Source: Isoetes taiwanensis
Lineage: Eukaryota > Streptophyta > Lycopodiopsida > Isoetales > Isoetaceae
Direction of reading: 5' to 3'
DNA length: 64,000 nt
Assembly: GCA_021234155.1 (NCBI GenBank)
Contig: JAJEKV010000018.1
Location: forward strand, 12,627,654-12,691,653
Shown here piece by piece: positions 14,101 to 26,155 of this stretch. The notes under the pieces were generated by a model. It searched no databases and was not told the origin of the DNA. It saw nothing but the letters and a program-made list of their open reading frames with translations. A program made the translations under genes and the position numbers. Within the stretch, counting starts at the first letter, position 1. Each line of letters opens with the position of its first letter.

Positions 14101-17100
14101 TCGGGAAGCCCACTGGATGACTACAGTGTACCTGTGTGACACCTTTTCTTTCCATCCTAAACCTCTTCACTGTCCAGTTCCCACTTGAAATTGCATGTTC
14201 TAGTCCGTTTGAAAGAATATCATGCCTTAATAACTTCCAGGAAATACAACCAATTGTCAACAAAAAACACAGTGTATATAAATAACACTCCAATACATTC
14301 AACCAAGAAAGAGTGAGTTTATTGATGTCTACGGACAACCCATAAAAATACAGCAAGTCTTCAACATCTAAGAGCATTCTCCTAGCTGAAAGTGTTATTT
14401 AAATCTAGCAAGAAAGGTAAACTAAAACTTAGTGATAAAGCTTATCAATGATTCTGTATCCTATGAGGTCAGTAATGCAACTGTCATGTCTTAAACTTTT
14501 TGGCCATTGTCTGAGCGCCCCCAGTGGACCCTTCTGATTTGCTTTTCCTATTACTCTTTAATGGTGCCAGATCAAGTACGAAAAAAGAAGTCAGCACTGC
14601 TTGCTTTAATTCTGAATCAGCTTCTTTTGTTTAAACACATTTCTTCTGAGTTGGTTATATACTTAAAAAGCAAGACATTTCTGGTCTGGAAAGTTCATCA
14701 AAGTAGTTGTGCCCCTGAAAAGACAATGGTATCTTCCTCTTATTCCATAGATGCTGGATGCATTTAACAGATTCTTTGTTCACGGCCCTGCCCTTGGCCC
14801 AGACAGCTTCAAATCTCTAATTGATGAGAGGAAACACGGAACTGCCCCAATACAGTGCTGATGTTATTGACAAGTGGGTATCTAAGTATCCAGGACGTCG
14901 AAGAATTGTCTTTTGGTGGATAATTCTTCAGAGATGTCCACTTGTCTGCCAGGTCTAATTCATGGCAAATATTCATATTTACCTCATGATGTTTCAAACG
15001 ATTGTTGGGAGATTGTTGACAGCTGAGAGACTGCTTAAATGGTGGGAGGTGATAGATTGAAAAGCCCATTTTGTTGAACAATTTGTATGTGCAGGAAAAC
15101 CAGCTAGTTTAAACCTAAGTCGACCAATGCTTTGGATGAGCTGAATCATCTGCCATCTTGTGTATCAGGGGGTGGTGCTCCTGCAAAAAAACCTGACAAA
15201 AACCACAGCTTCAAGTTTCAGAGGTTTGGCTGCAAATTCTGCCAATATTATGTCATCTGGGACTGGAGGTTTGCTCCTGATGACCCTACCTCATGATTCC
15301 ATTCATCTTCTCTGAGATGAAGGGCCCAAACCTGTGCATCATACAAAGCAGCTGGTTTAACCAGAGAATTAACAAATGAAAGATGCCTCTGGAAGTATTG
15401 TCTCTCCAGCTGCTTTCAAACTAAACCTCGGTCTTGAAAACTCCACTCCAAGGTATGTGTAGGCTGAAACAAAATTTCTACTGGTTTCCGTTGGAAGGAA
15501 AATTCATTTTGATGCATAAAAGTCCTAGAGGAGTTGAAAATAATCACTTTGGTTTCTGCAAGTTTACTTATAACTCCCTTTCTTTGCAAAAGGCATCCAA
15601 AACCAGTAAGTGTTTTTGCAGTCCCTCAGCGGAAGTGAGAATTAAGACCATGTCATTGGCATAGCCATGGAGCAGGATTGGAATGCACTTTCTTAGATAG
15701 CGTGGATCCTTCTTCATCAGGTCATTAATGAAGTTTTCTAACTTCGTCAAAGTAGAGCCCAAATAGGGTTGGCGAGGCGCCAGCCTTGCTTTACCCCAAT
15801 TGTACTCATCACCTCCTCCGATCATCTTCCAGCCATTTTAAATCTCGCCGACACACTCTCATAAAGATTGAGAACTGCACAAATAGATTATCAAATAAGA
15901 TTTCAACCTCTGAATTAGCTTGTTTCTAGGAACTGTATCTAATGCTTTACGGAAATCCACAAAGCAGCAGAAAACTTTCTTCTTATTAGCTTTTGCTTCC
16001 TCAATAATAGCACTCAAAGTAAGGATATGGTCTATTGTGTTGAAATCCAGCTGGATATTCGTATCTTAAACCCCCGTTATAATCATCAGTACTAATTGCT
16101 CAGGGAAGGATGTTGAAATATGTTATGGCAACATATCTTAGACATGCATTACAACTGAGACTCCTCATAGACATTTAGATTGTTCATTCTAATAATACAC
16201 TTGCCCTTATTTTTACTGCCATAATTTAAATGTGACTAGATGCTTTTGTGCTCGGGCCATCATATTTATTGGTAAGGCCACACACCATGCATTATTAACC
16301 TGTGATCTGAAGCTGGAACCCAAATACCATACCTTTGAGACATCAAAAGCTGTAGAGCGGTTCTGTTTGCAAAGAGTAGAATCTATAGCTTTTTTTAACT
16401 CCGTGTTCATTCTTTTGAACAGATCCTGTGGCATTTTAAAACAAAATTATGAAGAGTTTTAGAAGAGGCAGTCCAGCAATAAGCACAACGAGAACATCTT
16501 TGAAGATCACAAGATCACTCCTATGCATGATAATGAAAAAGGAACACTGTGTGAGGATTATGTTGTCTGAACGTAAGTAGGCAAACAAGGTTATATAATA
16601 ATAATTAAAATTTGCAGCCTCAAAAGAACATCAACCTACATTGACTCTTTTTTGTGAAGACATTAGTATAGATGTTAAGAGTTGTAATCTGTGGAAAGCA
16701 AACCAATAATATATGCCGCAATTCCAATGTGGAAGCATTTGCACTAAGAAGCGCCATAAGTTAAAATTTTCTAACCTCAAAAAGCAATGCCAGAAGCTGT
16801 CCAGCAAGCTCAAGACGTTTGTTTCCAACATAATCCTGTTATAAAATGCAAATACAAATGCATTAACAAAATCGAAATTTGCAACGAGATAAAAGAGAGG
16901 ATACCTTATCATCAATAAGTTCAGGATCCAGCATTGCTTCAAGCATTCTCCTTAACATTAAAGCAACATAGATACACTTTGGACGAAAATTATATTGATG
17001 AACCTGGAATGCAGATATTTGCTTGTTAACAAATGGAGATAATACATCTATCGCACATTGTTTGCGACAAAGACCATACCACAACATGTGCTAAGAATAC

Positions 17101-19563
17101 ATTCAATAATATATCTCGGGCCTCGTCAACCTGGAATTAGGATGACTGTTACTTAGAAAATCTCAGCGCCAAAAAGGACAGCTGCTGCACAGTTGTACCT
17201 TTGACCGAACCTTGCCGCCCCACTGCTGACGTACCTTCACCTGATATTTTAGCCAGCGGAATGTGTTAAAGCATTTGGAAATGTCTATGCAGATGTTTTC
17301 CATGTAGAGAATGTGATCTTTTTGGCCCTTGTTTCTAACCTTGGTGGATGTATGCAACTGGACAAATACTCATGGATGTACCACTAGGCATTCCAAAGCT
17401 ACAAAAACGAGATTTAGCATGCTTGAATAACGACCATGCTTTTGTCCTAAACCTTCTTGAAACCCCCAAAGGGAGGAAAGGGAGCATATGCTCTTCGAAT
17501 CAGCAACTGGATTACAGAAACTAGTTTATTAAGCAGGAAACATCCCATTCCACAACAATTACATTATAGAATAACAATCATTCAACGTAAAAAAGGATAA
17601 GGGGAAATCTGGGAACTTTTTAAGAGAGGGGGGATAGAACATATCTTAATTTTGATGAAGAATATCTACAAAAGGGACATGTGAAGAGCTGATGTGAGGA
17701 GTTATGGTAGTCTAGTGGTAGGTAAGAGTAACATGTGGAAAGCTGGCGGTGAGGAACGAAAGTGGTGAGGAGTTACCTTTGCACCAAGGTATTCCAATGC
17801 CTGCTGCTCTGTATATATGCATAAGGAAGCACATTCCTGATAGGGTAAAAGTTACATTATTAGTACTTAGAATACTTACAAATAAGACTCCCTGGAAACA
17901 AAAGGCCATTTTTATGATATGAATTAGAAGAAAAGGAAAGAGTTTAAATTACTTGTAAAGATGGTGCAAAGAGCCCTGAAATCTTAGGTTCCTGGCCAAC
18001 CATCTGCACAATCTCCTGGTCACTTTCCATGCCCATTGCTTTCATAACGACCACAATTGGTACCTGCACGCAAATGAAGTATTATCGGTAGTAGAGGCCC
18101 TACTGCATCGAAAATCAAGAAAAGTTTTAATACATCATCCGAGAAAGTATTGAGATGAAGGTAAATTTTGCCATGCTTCATAAGAATGTTTGTCTTGCTT
18201 TTACGTTCATGTGTACTACTTGTCACAGAAGCCGTGACACTGAAAAGAAAAATAGTAAACCGTCAATCAATTGTTTGTACTAACAAAATGGAACACCAAC
18301 AAAAGGAATCCTGAACACTAACAAAAGGAATCCTGATATAGAACTTCTTAATTAAGCAGTATCATATTGGCACAGAAAAGGCCATCATTTGAAACTAATT
18401 GTCGATGTGCATTTTTGGGCCATCTAGATGCAATTTTTCTATTTCAACTGAACCATGATAAGAATAATGGCATAATCGTAAATTTCTGAGACTGTTACAT
18501 ACCTGCCACTGCTATCAGTATCAATGATTATCCGATTCTTAGAAAGTTGCTCTTGTATCAGAATCACCTTCTCAGTTCCCCTGACAATAAAATACCCACC
18601 AGGATCAAGTGGGCATTCTCCTGCATTTATGAAGTGCCCACTCATAAAAATATCCACATCTTTGGAAGCTAGTGATATGTAACAGACCATATTTCGCAAG
18701 CTCAGGTTCATTTTTGCCACGAAGCACGCATCGACAACTCCTTAACATAATTGGCATGCGCCCAATGTTGATTGCGCCCTGCATAAAATATACCTCTTTG
18801 CCATTCATCAAGAGTACTAAATGAGACCAGAGATTTGCTTATTTACCATGCCTCCCTTTCCTTTCCTTGTGACAATTTCTTTTCCTCTTGTATATTCAAT
18901 ATCCACACTGATAGGGGCTGAATACCTAAAAAAATTCTCATAAATGTAAATAGATGATCCAATGAAAAAACCATTTCCTTTTATACTTACGTCATGTCCC
19001 GCAGCCTGCATTGGTGTGGTGTGATTCTTTCAATTACACAATCCTGCTCTATTGAGGGTTCTCCAACAAAAATATCCAAATACCTGCCGTGCACAAGATT
19101 GCATGTAGCTCGGATGCAAACCAAATGAAATGAAACAATAGAAAATCTCTGCTGCAAGCTCACTTTAAATAAAAATTGGGATCCACGTCACTTGTTACTT
19201 TTTCATTTGCTTTGGCATGGATGATCTTTTTAATTTCGGAGTTAACCAAATAATCAAAAGAATCAATGTGTTGCTTAACAAGCCCCCTGACCTGCAAGGA
19301 AAACCATAATGACGTGCCTCACATGGAAACAATTTCGTTTCAGTGAGGAAATAACATACCTTTAGAAACGCTGGAAGCAGCTGAAATTTATCTACGGAAG
19401 TTTTAATAGATGCTTCTAAGGGTTTCTTGTCCAATGACCTGCATGAAATCAGCATTACTGCACTGGTTTACGCAGGACAAGATTCTGTATAGTGAATCGA
19501 AAACTTGACTTTATCTGAATGTCTTCCAATAGAGATGGTAACCCGAGAAGGTGATAACTTACA
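8184..19563 (-). CDS. NRPC2: DNA-directed RNA polymerase III subunit 2 (RPC2), 37 exons, exon 20 disrupted
   Basis: This is the second-largest catalytic subunit of nuclear RNA polymerase III. Exons in coding order: ..19563, 19438-19360, 19291-19164, 19083-18991, 18925-18847, 18778-18688, 18620-18503, 18239-18134, 18063-17953, 17836-17777, 17240-17199, 17130-17080, 17003-16905, 16835-16776, 16425-16333, 14233-14132, 14058-13948, 12993-12877, 12555-12439, 12367-12289, 12213-12109, 12040-11960, 11859-11728, 11058-11014, 10763-10686, 10606-10467, 10389-10314, 10244-10120, 9756-9621, 9550-9420, 9306-9181, 9124-9069, 8966-8896, 8815-8731, 8663-8560, 8485-8357, 8234-8184. All junctions are GT-AG and phases agree except in exon 20. 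The protein would be about 1136 aa (plant homologues are about 1160). Motifs: [18 protein letters not shown] near the N-terminus; [12 protein letters not shown] around residue 748; [15 protein letters not shown] around 888; a C-terminal zinc site CxxC-x14-CxxC (about 1079-1100). Start ATG is AT|G, split by intron 1. Exon 20 introduces a stop at about codon 566, so the gene is either recently inactivated or mis-assembled there. Confidence 0.95.
12289..12367 (-). other. NRPC2: NRPC2 exon 20 with frame-breaking indels
   Basis: The exon has good splice sites (GCAG before 12367, GT after 12289) and clear RPC2 similarity at both ends ([11 protein letters not shown] at the start, SIFVNEKQ at the end). 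It is 79 bp, where 81 bp are needed to join the flanking phase-0 exons. Read as given it runs into TAA right after QLRRG. The downstream part returns to RPC2 frame only if about three small indels are assumed: two bases lost from a GC run, one T lost and one A gained. Every other exon keeps frame. Confidence 0.85.
14800..16095 (-). mobile_element. Decayed LINE reverse-transcriptase fragment in NRPC2 intron 15
   Basis: Inside the 2.1-kb intron between NRPC2 exons 15 and 16 the minus strand encodes non-LTR reverse transcriptase pieces. Around 16,050-15,890 it reads [17 protein letters not shown] followed by [18 protein letters not shown] (RT motif A region). Around 15,825-15,570 it reads [12 protein letters not shown], then GYANDMVLI (motif C, YADD changed to YAND) and [21 protein letters not shown]. 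Similarity continues to about 15,280 ([19 protein letters not shown]). Stops and shifts break the frame. Motif wording resembles the LINE at 24-26 kb, so it is probably an older member of the same group. I could not define either end. Confidence 0.75.
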
Positions 19564-19735
19564 TGTTCGATGAGCCTGGAGCAGAACGAACCTGGAGCAG
19601 ATCGGCACAATACAGGTTGTCTGGGGTTTAAGGTTTTAGTGAAGAGGATTTAAGATTTCCTCATGAAGTATAATGTCCCTGGGTAGGCCATTTACTCGGG
19701 GTGCGGGCCTGGCGAGCCGTGGTGGGTGTATTTAA

Positions 19736-19810
19736 AAGGTAGTGTTTTTTAATTTGTACTTTCGAATAAGCAACCGCAAAAAGAGATTGCAACTTGCATT
19801 GTAGATTGCA
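19736..19810 (-). repeat. Small inverted repeat, right copy
   Basis: Reverse complement of 5299-5396, located just upstream of NRPC2 and inside the right 1-kb arm. Confidence 0.75.
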
Positions 19811-19929
19811 AGTTCGTTTATTCTGCACCCTTAGTTCCACATGGAATGTCCTTAACCTGCACTAAATATCAGCTCAGTAAAATAGTTTATTACCAAGAAA
19901 TAGTATTATCTAAATATTAAATGCTAAGA

Positions 19930-20992
19930 TCATGTATTTGTCATGCCACTGATCACTGTATTTGCCATGCCGCTGTCAGTTCTCCATTATTTGGTCCATT
20001 AAGATATAGCCATTAAGGTTCTAATGACTTGAATCTCACCTCATGTTCTGGAGATTGCACAGGGGCTGTCAAAAAATCTTCCAAGAAATGTACAATCTAA
20101 GCATGACATGCTTAAAATAAATGCCATCTCTTTCCTTATTTGACCACCCAGCATTGACATTGAGCTCATTGGTACAAAAGATACCATTTCAAAGAAACAA
20201 TCTCTAATAACAACCTCAAACAAAATCTGTTTCCTATTACGATCGCCCTACCAACATGGAAAATAATGGTTGGCACAATGCATCTATTACTTTAGAGGCA
20301 ACAATTATCATCGTACTGCATTGCAGATATTACACAAAAGTAGTTTAACCTTTACACCCACACCAATTTGAAAGTATCATACATGAGGAGCTTTTAACCT
20401 TTACACCCACACCAATTTGAAAGTATCACACATGAGGAGCTGACTCATACCTACGACAATTTCAAAGTATCACCCATGTAGAGCTTATACACAGCTACTA
20501 CCAACACCTATCAATTTCAAAGTGTCATCCATTTACTCATAGCTACTGCCAGTTCCAAAGTCGCACTCATTAGAAGCTGACTCACACCTACTGCCAATTC
20601 CAAAGCATCACACATGAGGAAAGCATCATCCATATGATTCAATATCCATATCAATGTCACTCAACATACATTTGACAACTTATGAGAAGTTTACTGCCAC
20701 GTACTACCAACACCTATTGATGAGTCATACCTACTACCCATGGGGAGCTTACTTCCACCTACTACCATTTCCAAAGTATTGCATATGTTGAAAACTTTCT
20801 ATTCTTGGACTGTCCTTGCACAACTACGGCCAATTCCAAAGCATCACACATGAGGAAAGCATCACCAATGTGGGGCAACATCCAATACCACCAATTCTAC
20901 ACTTGGTTTTTTGCAAAGTTTCAAAAAACTTTATATTTTTAGATCAAGGGGCTTACCCATGAGACTTTCGGACTGAGCCACTTGCTCATGAG
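19930..20992 (-). repeat. Right arm of the large inverted repeat flanking NRPC2
   Basis: This is the reverse complement of 2792-3813 over about 1 kb, starting 370 bp upstream of NRPC2 exon 1. It carries about 40 bp, near 20,140-20,180, that the left arm lacks. The outer end (CTCATGAGC in the repeat's own orientation) is directly followed by unrelated sequence that leads into the Penelope-like element. Confidence 0.88.
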
Positions 20993-21069
20993 GAATCATT
21001 TTTAAAAAAAACCTACCGCCAACCGTAGGGTGGCTTTTGACCTCAGTCTTAGTAATCTTACTAGTAGGG

Positions 21070-23340
21070 GAGGCAGACCCCTAGGTCCAGCCAAACCCTA
21101 TGAGAATAATGTATATTTTTATTGAAATAAAGAACATGAAAGAAAAAATACCTTTAATGTCTGCCCCTAATGTTTTGTAGTAAAGAATAGAATAGAATAG
21201 AATAGAATAGAATAGAATAGTTTTTTTAACGTCCACGGAGACCAATAGGTCATCCTTGTTAAACTTGAGGCCAGGGAAATCGTTGTTGTGTATATACTGA
21301 ATTACTCCCTTCTTGAGTCCATTTCGTTCAAAAGCATTTTTGATGAAACAGTTGAGTAAGCCAATTATATCTTCTGTAGCAGAGGCCTGGCATGAATTGA
21401 TGTATAAATATGGCATAATCTGATAAAGTATCACATTGCAAGCTTGATGATATGGTCTGCAACTGTTTGCATGAACATACTTTAGTGCAGTAAAAGGTAA
21501 ATTATCCCTTTTGTCAAATTTGTAGGTCCTGTATACGCCAAGTTCTCTGCTGATAACTTCTATGGTCATGTTGAGAAAATAAGCCTTGTAACCGGAACAT
21601 TTGTCTGCATCATTGACGTTTCCTCTTTGATCCCAAGGGTGTTTATGTCATAAATTTGTATCCATCAGTAAATGTGTTTTTCAAAAAATTTCTGATAATG
21701 GGGCAATTGACTGCTAAAAGGTCATCCATATATCTGAAAATGAATCTAAACATTTCTATTTCCTTGTATTTTCCCCTGTTTTGCGGATTCTTTATGAAGT
21801 TCAACTCGAAAAACCACGCAAAGGTATAAGTTGCACCAACATGGGTCACGGGGAGAATCCCATAGGAATACCACATATTTGTTTCCAAATGCCAACTCCC
21901 ATATTAATGTAGCAATTGTTGAGGAGCCAACTATTAGTGTTAGAGAAATTCTTTTTGTCTATTTTGCTCCAACATTTGCCTTCCGGAACGCGTGCTTGAA
22001 CCATTTACTGATAAACTGGCTATCATGACATTTTTTTACCCAAAGGTCATAATGTTTGTTGACACTTTTCATGTATGCCCAGGTAGTCTCAAAAACTAGT
22101 TCTATAACTCGGCAGATTCCATTCTCACCTTGTAAGGGAATATTTTCGTAGCACTTGGTGATATCTGCTACGAAAACTTCATGGATACTACTGGGGAGAT
22201 TAAGAAGAACGTCATATATGGATGCCACAATCCAGTTAGGAGACACTTTTCCTGGGAGTAGGGTGCAGATTCTAGCACATGCCCATTTAGAGACTTCTGG
22301 CCATAAATCCAGAATATTGTTGAGAACTGCTGTAATAACTTGTGATACTTCAGTATAGACTGTACCGTGAGCATTTGTAATCCAGCGAAAATCATCTTTG
22401 TGTGCTTTGTATATGCCCAGTAGATATGGGAGTCTCTAAAGCTCGAAACTTTCAATACAGGTTAATTGGAGAATGTCATTCTTGATCATTTCTTTAACAA
22501 ATTCAGGAGTTTTGTCAACTCAGAGAAAATCCTTGCTACTAAGCCTTTTGATGGCAAGATCCCTAATGAACATTGGGCAAATGAAAGCAGGGTTGTTGGT
22601 GGGCTTGTCAACGCCAGAAATGTAAAAATTCTTGATCAACCATTCTAGATTGCTGACGACCAACGGATCATTTAGTGCAAAACATCTTGAACGATCATCT
22701 TTGTAAGCCAGTTTAATACTGGATATTGCTGAATATATGATCCTATCCCTAATATAGGCTATGGTATCATCTTTGATAAATGGAAAAGTAAATCTGTGGG
22801 CCATGAACAGACTTGTACATGTATTATCCAGTTCTTTTTTGAAATCTTCCATTCCTAACATCTTGTTAGGAATGTGGTTTAGCCCTTTCTTGAAAAGCCT
22901 TCTGAGCTTTTTGTTATGTACAATTTTGAGGTCAGTTGTACATACATGTCCTGTTCGATTGTTTATGTATTCCGAAAGAGTGGGATTGCTGCATGGACAC
23001 AAGATGGTCCGGTCTGTAGCAAATACGGGGAAAGGTTTATAGCAGATATCTCTCATGTTTTCAGTATATTTCCAACTGAACATGGTATCCTCCATAATTT
23101 TGCTACCAATCTCTCCAAGAGTATCTGTAAGAACGTTATGAAAGATTTTGGGTAAACAAATTTTATCTAGAATTTTGGATAAAAAGATGTTGTGGATGAT
23201 TTTCTTCTTCTCTTTGGCACCCTTTGTACTCAGATGCATTCTTCCTAAACAATCGTTTGTGATTGTTTTGATGATCTGGAAAAAATCAAAAAGGGGATCA
23301 CTCATTACATATGTACCCATTTTATGAGTAGCATACATGT
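21070..23340 (-). pseudogene. Decayed Penelope-like reverse transcriptase
   Basis: The minus strand encodes pieces of a reverse transcriptase with Penelope-like features. The 272-codon frame 23338-22520 has TGHVCTTDLKIVHNKKLRRLF and GVDKPTNNPAFICP, both in the pre-RT region of these elements. Downstream, split by stops and shifts, come LLGIYKAHKDDFRWI (near 22,410-22,370), motif A VADITKCYENIPLQG (near 22,170-22,130), a motif-B remnant GILPVTHVGATYTFAWFFE (near 21,860-21,800), motif C FRYMDDLLAVN (near 21,740-21,710), and a thumb-like LPFTALKYVHANSCRP (near 21,510-21,460). A GIY-YIG endonuclease was not found. A 70-bp LINE stub interrupts the tail at 21,181-21,255. At least two stops and two shifts make it inactive. 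Assignment rests on motif pattern, not on a search. Confidence 0.75.
21181..21255 (-). mobile_element. Very short LINE 3' stub with (TATTC)n tail
   Basis: On the minus strand GACCTATTGGTCTCCGTGGA and CGTTAAAAAAAC are followed by about seven TATTC units. The 3' boundary matches the copies at 4.3 and 24 kb, but only some 35 bp of element body remain. It sits within the C-terminal end of the Penelope-like frame. Confidence 0.85.
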
Positions 23341-23519
23341 GGATACTGGATATCGAAGCTAAAAGCTTTACTGATCAGGCCGAGTGGCAGATGGGAGTAA
23401 AAGTACATTATTTGTCAAGGAAGATACATTGCAGTTACAAGTGTAACAAAGTACCTCAAAATATACAAGTGCATAATAAATGGATATAAAGTAGAATTTC
23501 TAAGCTCATAATAAATACC

Positions 23520-23831
23520 TCAGTATTTGAGTTTCTGCCCTTGTGCATCACCAACACGACTTTCAGTTTGAGGTGCTGCCTTATTGACGGAGGCTTCAAT
23601 ATTTTTATTGGACCCCAAGTACTCAATAGAGTCACAATCATTTTCCTTTTTTGTGGCACCACCTGGAGCAATGGTCATCCTTGGTGGACAGCTGATCTTG
23701 GTATTGGAGCAACTGGATATACTTGTACGTGCTTGTCTGTACTGTTTTTTGCCCTGATGTGTAGGAGTTTGAACTCTTGTACTTTTCAGAAAACTTATTG
23801 GTTTGATAGTCTTCTCACTAATTTCAACCAT
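23520..23831 (-). CDS. Short ORF between the unknown ORF and the reverse transcriptase
   Basis: A 103-codon frame starts with ATG one nucleotide after the TAA stop (23835-23833) of the upstream 529-aa protein. It is Ser/Thr/Lys-rich (KPISFLKSTRVQTPTHQGKK, then SCSNTKISCPP) with no known domain. It ends at TGA just before a possible GT donor (ACTGAG then GTATTT). It could be the N-terminal piece of the reverse-transcriptase ORF, joined by splicing or separated by decay. Function unknown. Confidence 0.4.
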   Translation of the reverse strand: MVEISEKTIKPISFLKSTRVQTPTHQGKKQYRQARTSISSCSNTKISCPPRMTIAPGGATKKENDCDSIEYLGSNKNIEASVNKAAPQTESRVGDAQGQKLKY

Positions 23832-23946
23832 CTTACACTTTGTCGAGCTTAAAGTCAGCCCATGGCTCCGCTGCCAACTCCATTGTCATAGAAATAAATG
23901 TGTTCCTCATTTCCAAGTATGATAGATATGCCAAGATGCTCTTTTT

Positions 23947-26155
23947 GAATAGAATAGAATAGAATAGAATATGATTTTATCGTCCACGGAGACCAACTGG
24001 CCTATGGGACCCAAGTACAAAGAGGGAGAGCAGCAGGCGTATTACTACCAGGATTAAAAACCCCCCCTCGAAGGGGTTTTCGGGAAAACCTTAGTAGCAA
24101 TAAGGATGCCGACATACCGCACGCTTATATACATAATCACAAGTACAAATGAGGTTAATGTCGGACGGGGGGGCAAATGAGTCCGTATCCATTACCTCCC
24201 GGAGGTGATCCCAACAAGCCTCACAGAGGCCGTGCTTTCGAGTAGCCCATGCAAGGCCTGATGGGGCACAACTAACCAGCATACCGAGCCCGATATGCTC
24301 AAATGCGGACAAAGGCACGGAGGGCGTGACTTTCATCCTCAATGGCGCCACGTTGACGGCCAGCGGACTCCGTCCTCCACGCGGCTCGAATCCATCTCCT
24401 GTCTCAATGCGGAGGTGGTGTGCACTGTCTGAATGGAAGCAATCACCCCTGCGCTTTTTCATGGGTAGATGGGTGCGCGGGGTAGTGGTGTGGGCCCCTC
24501 GTGAGCATGGGATTAACCTGCTTGTCGATAATTTGCCACCTTGACATGTGATAGGGCCTCTGCATCCCAAAGCTTGGCCATGAAGCAAGCATCAAAGTCT
24601 TTGCTTCAAGGCGTAGCGTTCCTTCGGTGTATCGCGGTGGTCCACATCTCGTGCCTGCTGCACATTCCATAGCGAGAACCACCGGGCTTGCTTGTCTTTC
24701 CGGCAAGCTTTGAGTCATTGCGGGCCCATCGCCACTTGCAAAGCAAGGTTGGGCAGCCGGGCTTCATCCATAGCCACCACCTTACGGAAGTAAATAATGT
24801 GGCGTTCGGTAGCAGCCCTCGTAATGGAAGGAAGCTTGTCTCTTGGAGCAAGATCGATATGGGACCGTGGATTTCACTCCCGATTGCGGGCCAAGAAAGC
24901 TTTACGTACTGCTCTAGATCGTTCCAAGTGGTGAGGGATATCAGCCCCCCCACTTCGCCCCATAGAGGAGGACCGGTTCAACCAAGGCCACGAACAAGTG
25001 TGCTGGTGACCCCATGCATCTGCTACGCCTTGTGGTTGTTGTTTTGCATTGCATCTGAGGGCTTTCCGGCTGCGGTGACCCGTAACGATGGATGCATCCC
25101 GGTGTGTGGTAGTAGAAAACTCAATGCCCAAATACTTATAAAATCCGAGCCACCTCCACTACACCTACCTCGGTAAGTGAATGAGGGGAAGACGGATGCG
25201 GGATGATGGGACCAGCGGACACCCTTGTCTTGGCCAAGTTAACTCTCATGTCGATGAATTGGCGAGAAAGTGTCCAAAGCATCCGGTGGCGTTGCATGTC
25301 CTCTGCGGGGTATATCGCGGCGGGCCAACATCATCGGCATATATATGAGTTGCGGATTATGTGGTGCATCAACCTGGCGCCTCCCGTGCTTTCGGCTAGC
25401 CATTCTTCTAGCCGGTCAATGTACAAGCCGAAGAGCGTCGGGGATAGAGGGCAGCCACGCACCCCAATGCTACTAACAACGGGCCCCCCGACAAGTGTGA
25501 GACGACCGAGCAAGCCTGGTATGAATGCGTATATAGCGATTCGCAAGTCGGCGGGGTCCCTAGGCGTCTCAATCTGTCCCACAACTTATCCCGAGGCACT
25601 GTGTCAAAAGCCTTTGCGAAATCCACAAAGCAACAGTGTATTCTGGCGTCGATTCCGGCTATCCTCTATGAGTGTTCGCAGAGTGAAGATATGGTCAATA
25701 GTAGAATGCCTCGGGCGGAAGCTTGCTGTCGTCTTGAGCCCCACTTCTCCATCCTCTGCCCAAAGTGTCAATGGCAGCTCAAGAATCGGCAAGCAACTTG
25801 GCAAAGAGAACCGACCATAATGGTGCGATGGTTGGTGGGCTTTTGGGGTCCCCTTTTGTATATGGGCACAACTCTACCGGTAGTCCAAAGTCGGGGAAGC
25901 CTTCTTGCAATGCCCTGTTGAAGAGTCTTTGTGAGAACCGGCACCATTGGGGCCCGCCCACTTGAGAAGCTCTGCACGCATACCATCCAAATCTGCTGCC
26001 TTCCCGTTAGCGAAGCGTTGCAGGCCCATTATGACATCCCCTTCAGTAATGACCAGTGCTAGGCCTGTCTGCGGAGGTACTGGTGCCCGGCTTCCCATTG
26101 GGTCATACAACTGCTGCAAGTATCTCACCCATTGTTCCGGGGTAATATTGTAGTC
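23947..26155 (-). mobile_element. LINE with (TATTC)n tail, 5' truncated and frame-broken
   Basis: The element begins at about 26,155 inside the pre-RT region (PEQWVRYLQQLYDPMG; NGKAADLDGMRAELLKW) and so lacks its endonuclease. RT motifs in order on the minus strand: DFAKAFDTVPRDKLWDRL (about 25,626-25,570), [23 protein letters not shown] (about 25,470-25,400) and IYADDVG (about 25,345-25,322). They are scattered over three frames by indels. The 3' end has an imperfect hairpin (24,040-24,105), GGTCTCCGTGGACG and a TATTC tail at 23,947-23,970. The microsatellite tail argues against L1 and for an RTE- or CR1-like group. It interrupts the unknown 529-aa protein near its C-terminus. Confidence 0.88.

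Noticed and set aside
24091-25986. Many 60-200 codon frames on both strands
   Set aside because: Shadows of the GC-rich, frame-broken LINE; only the RT motifs on the minus strand are meaningful.
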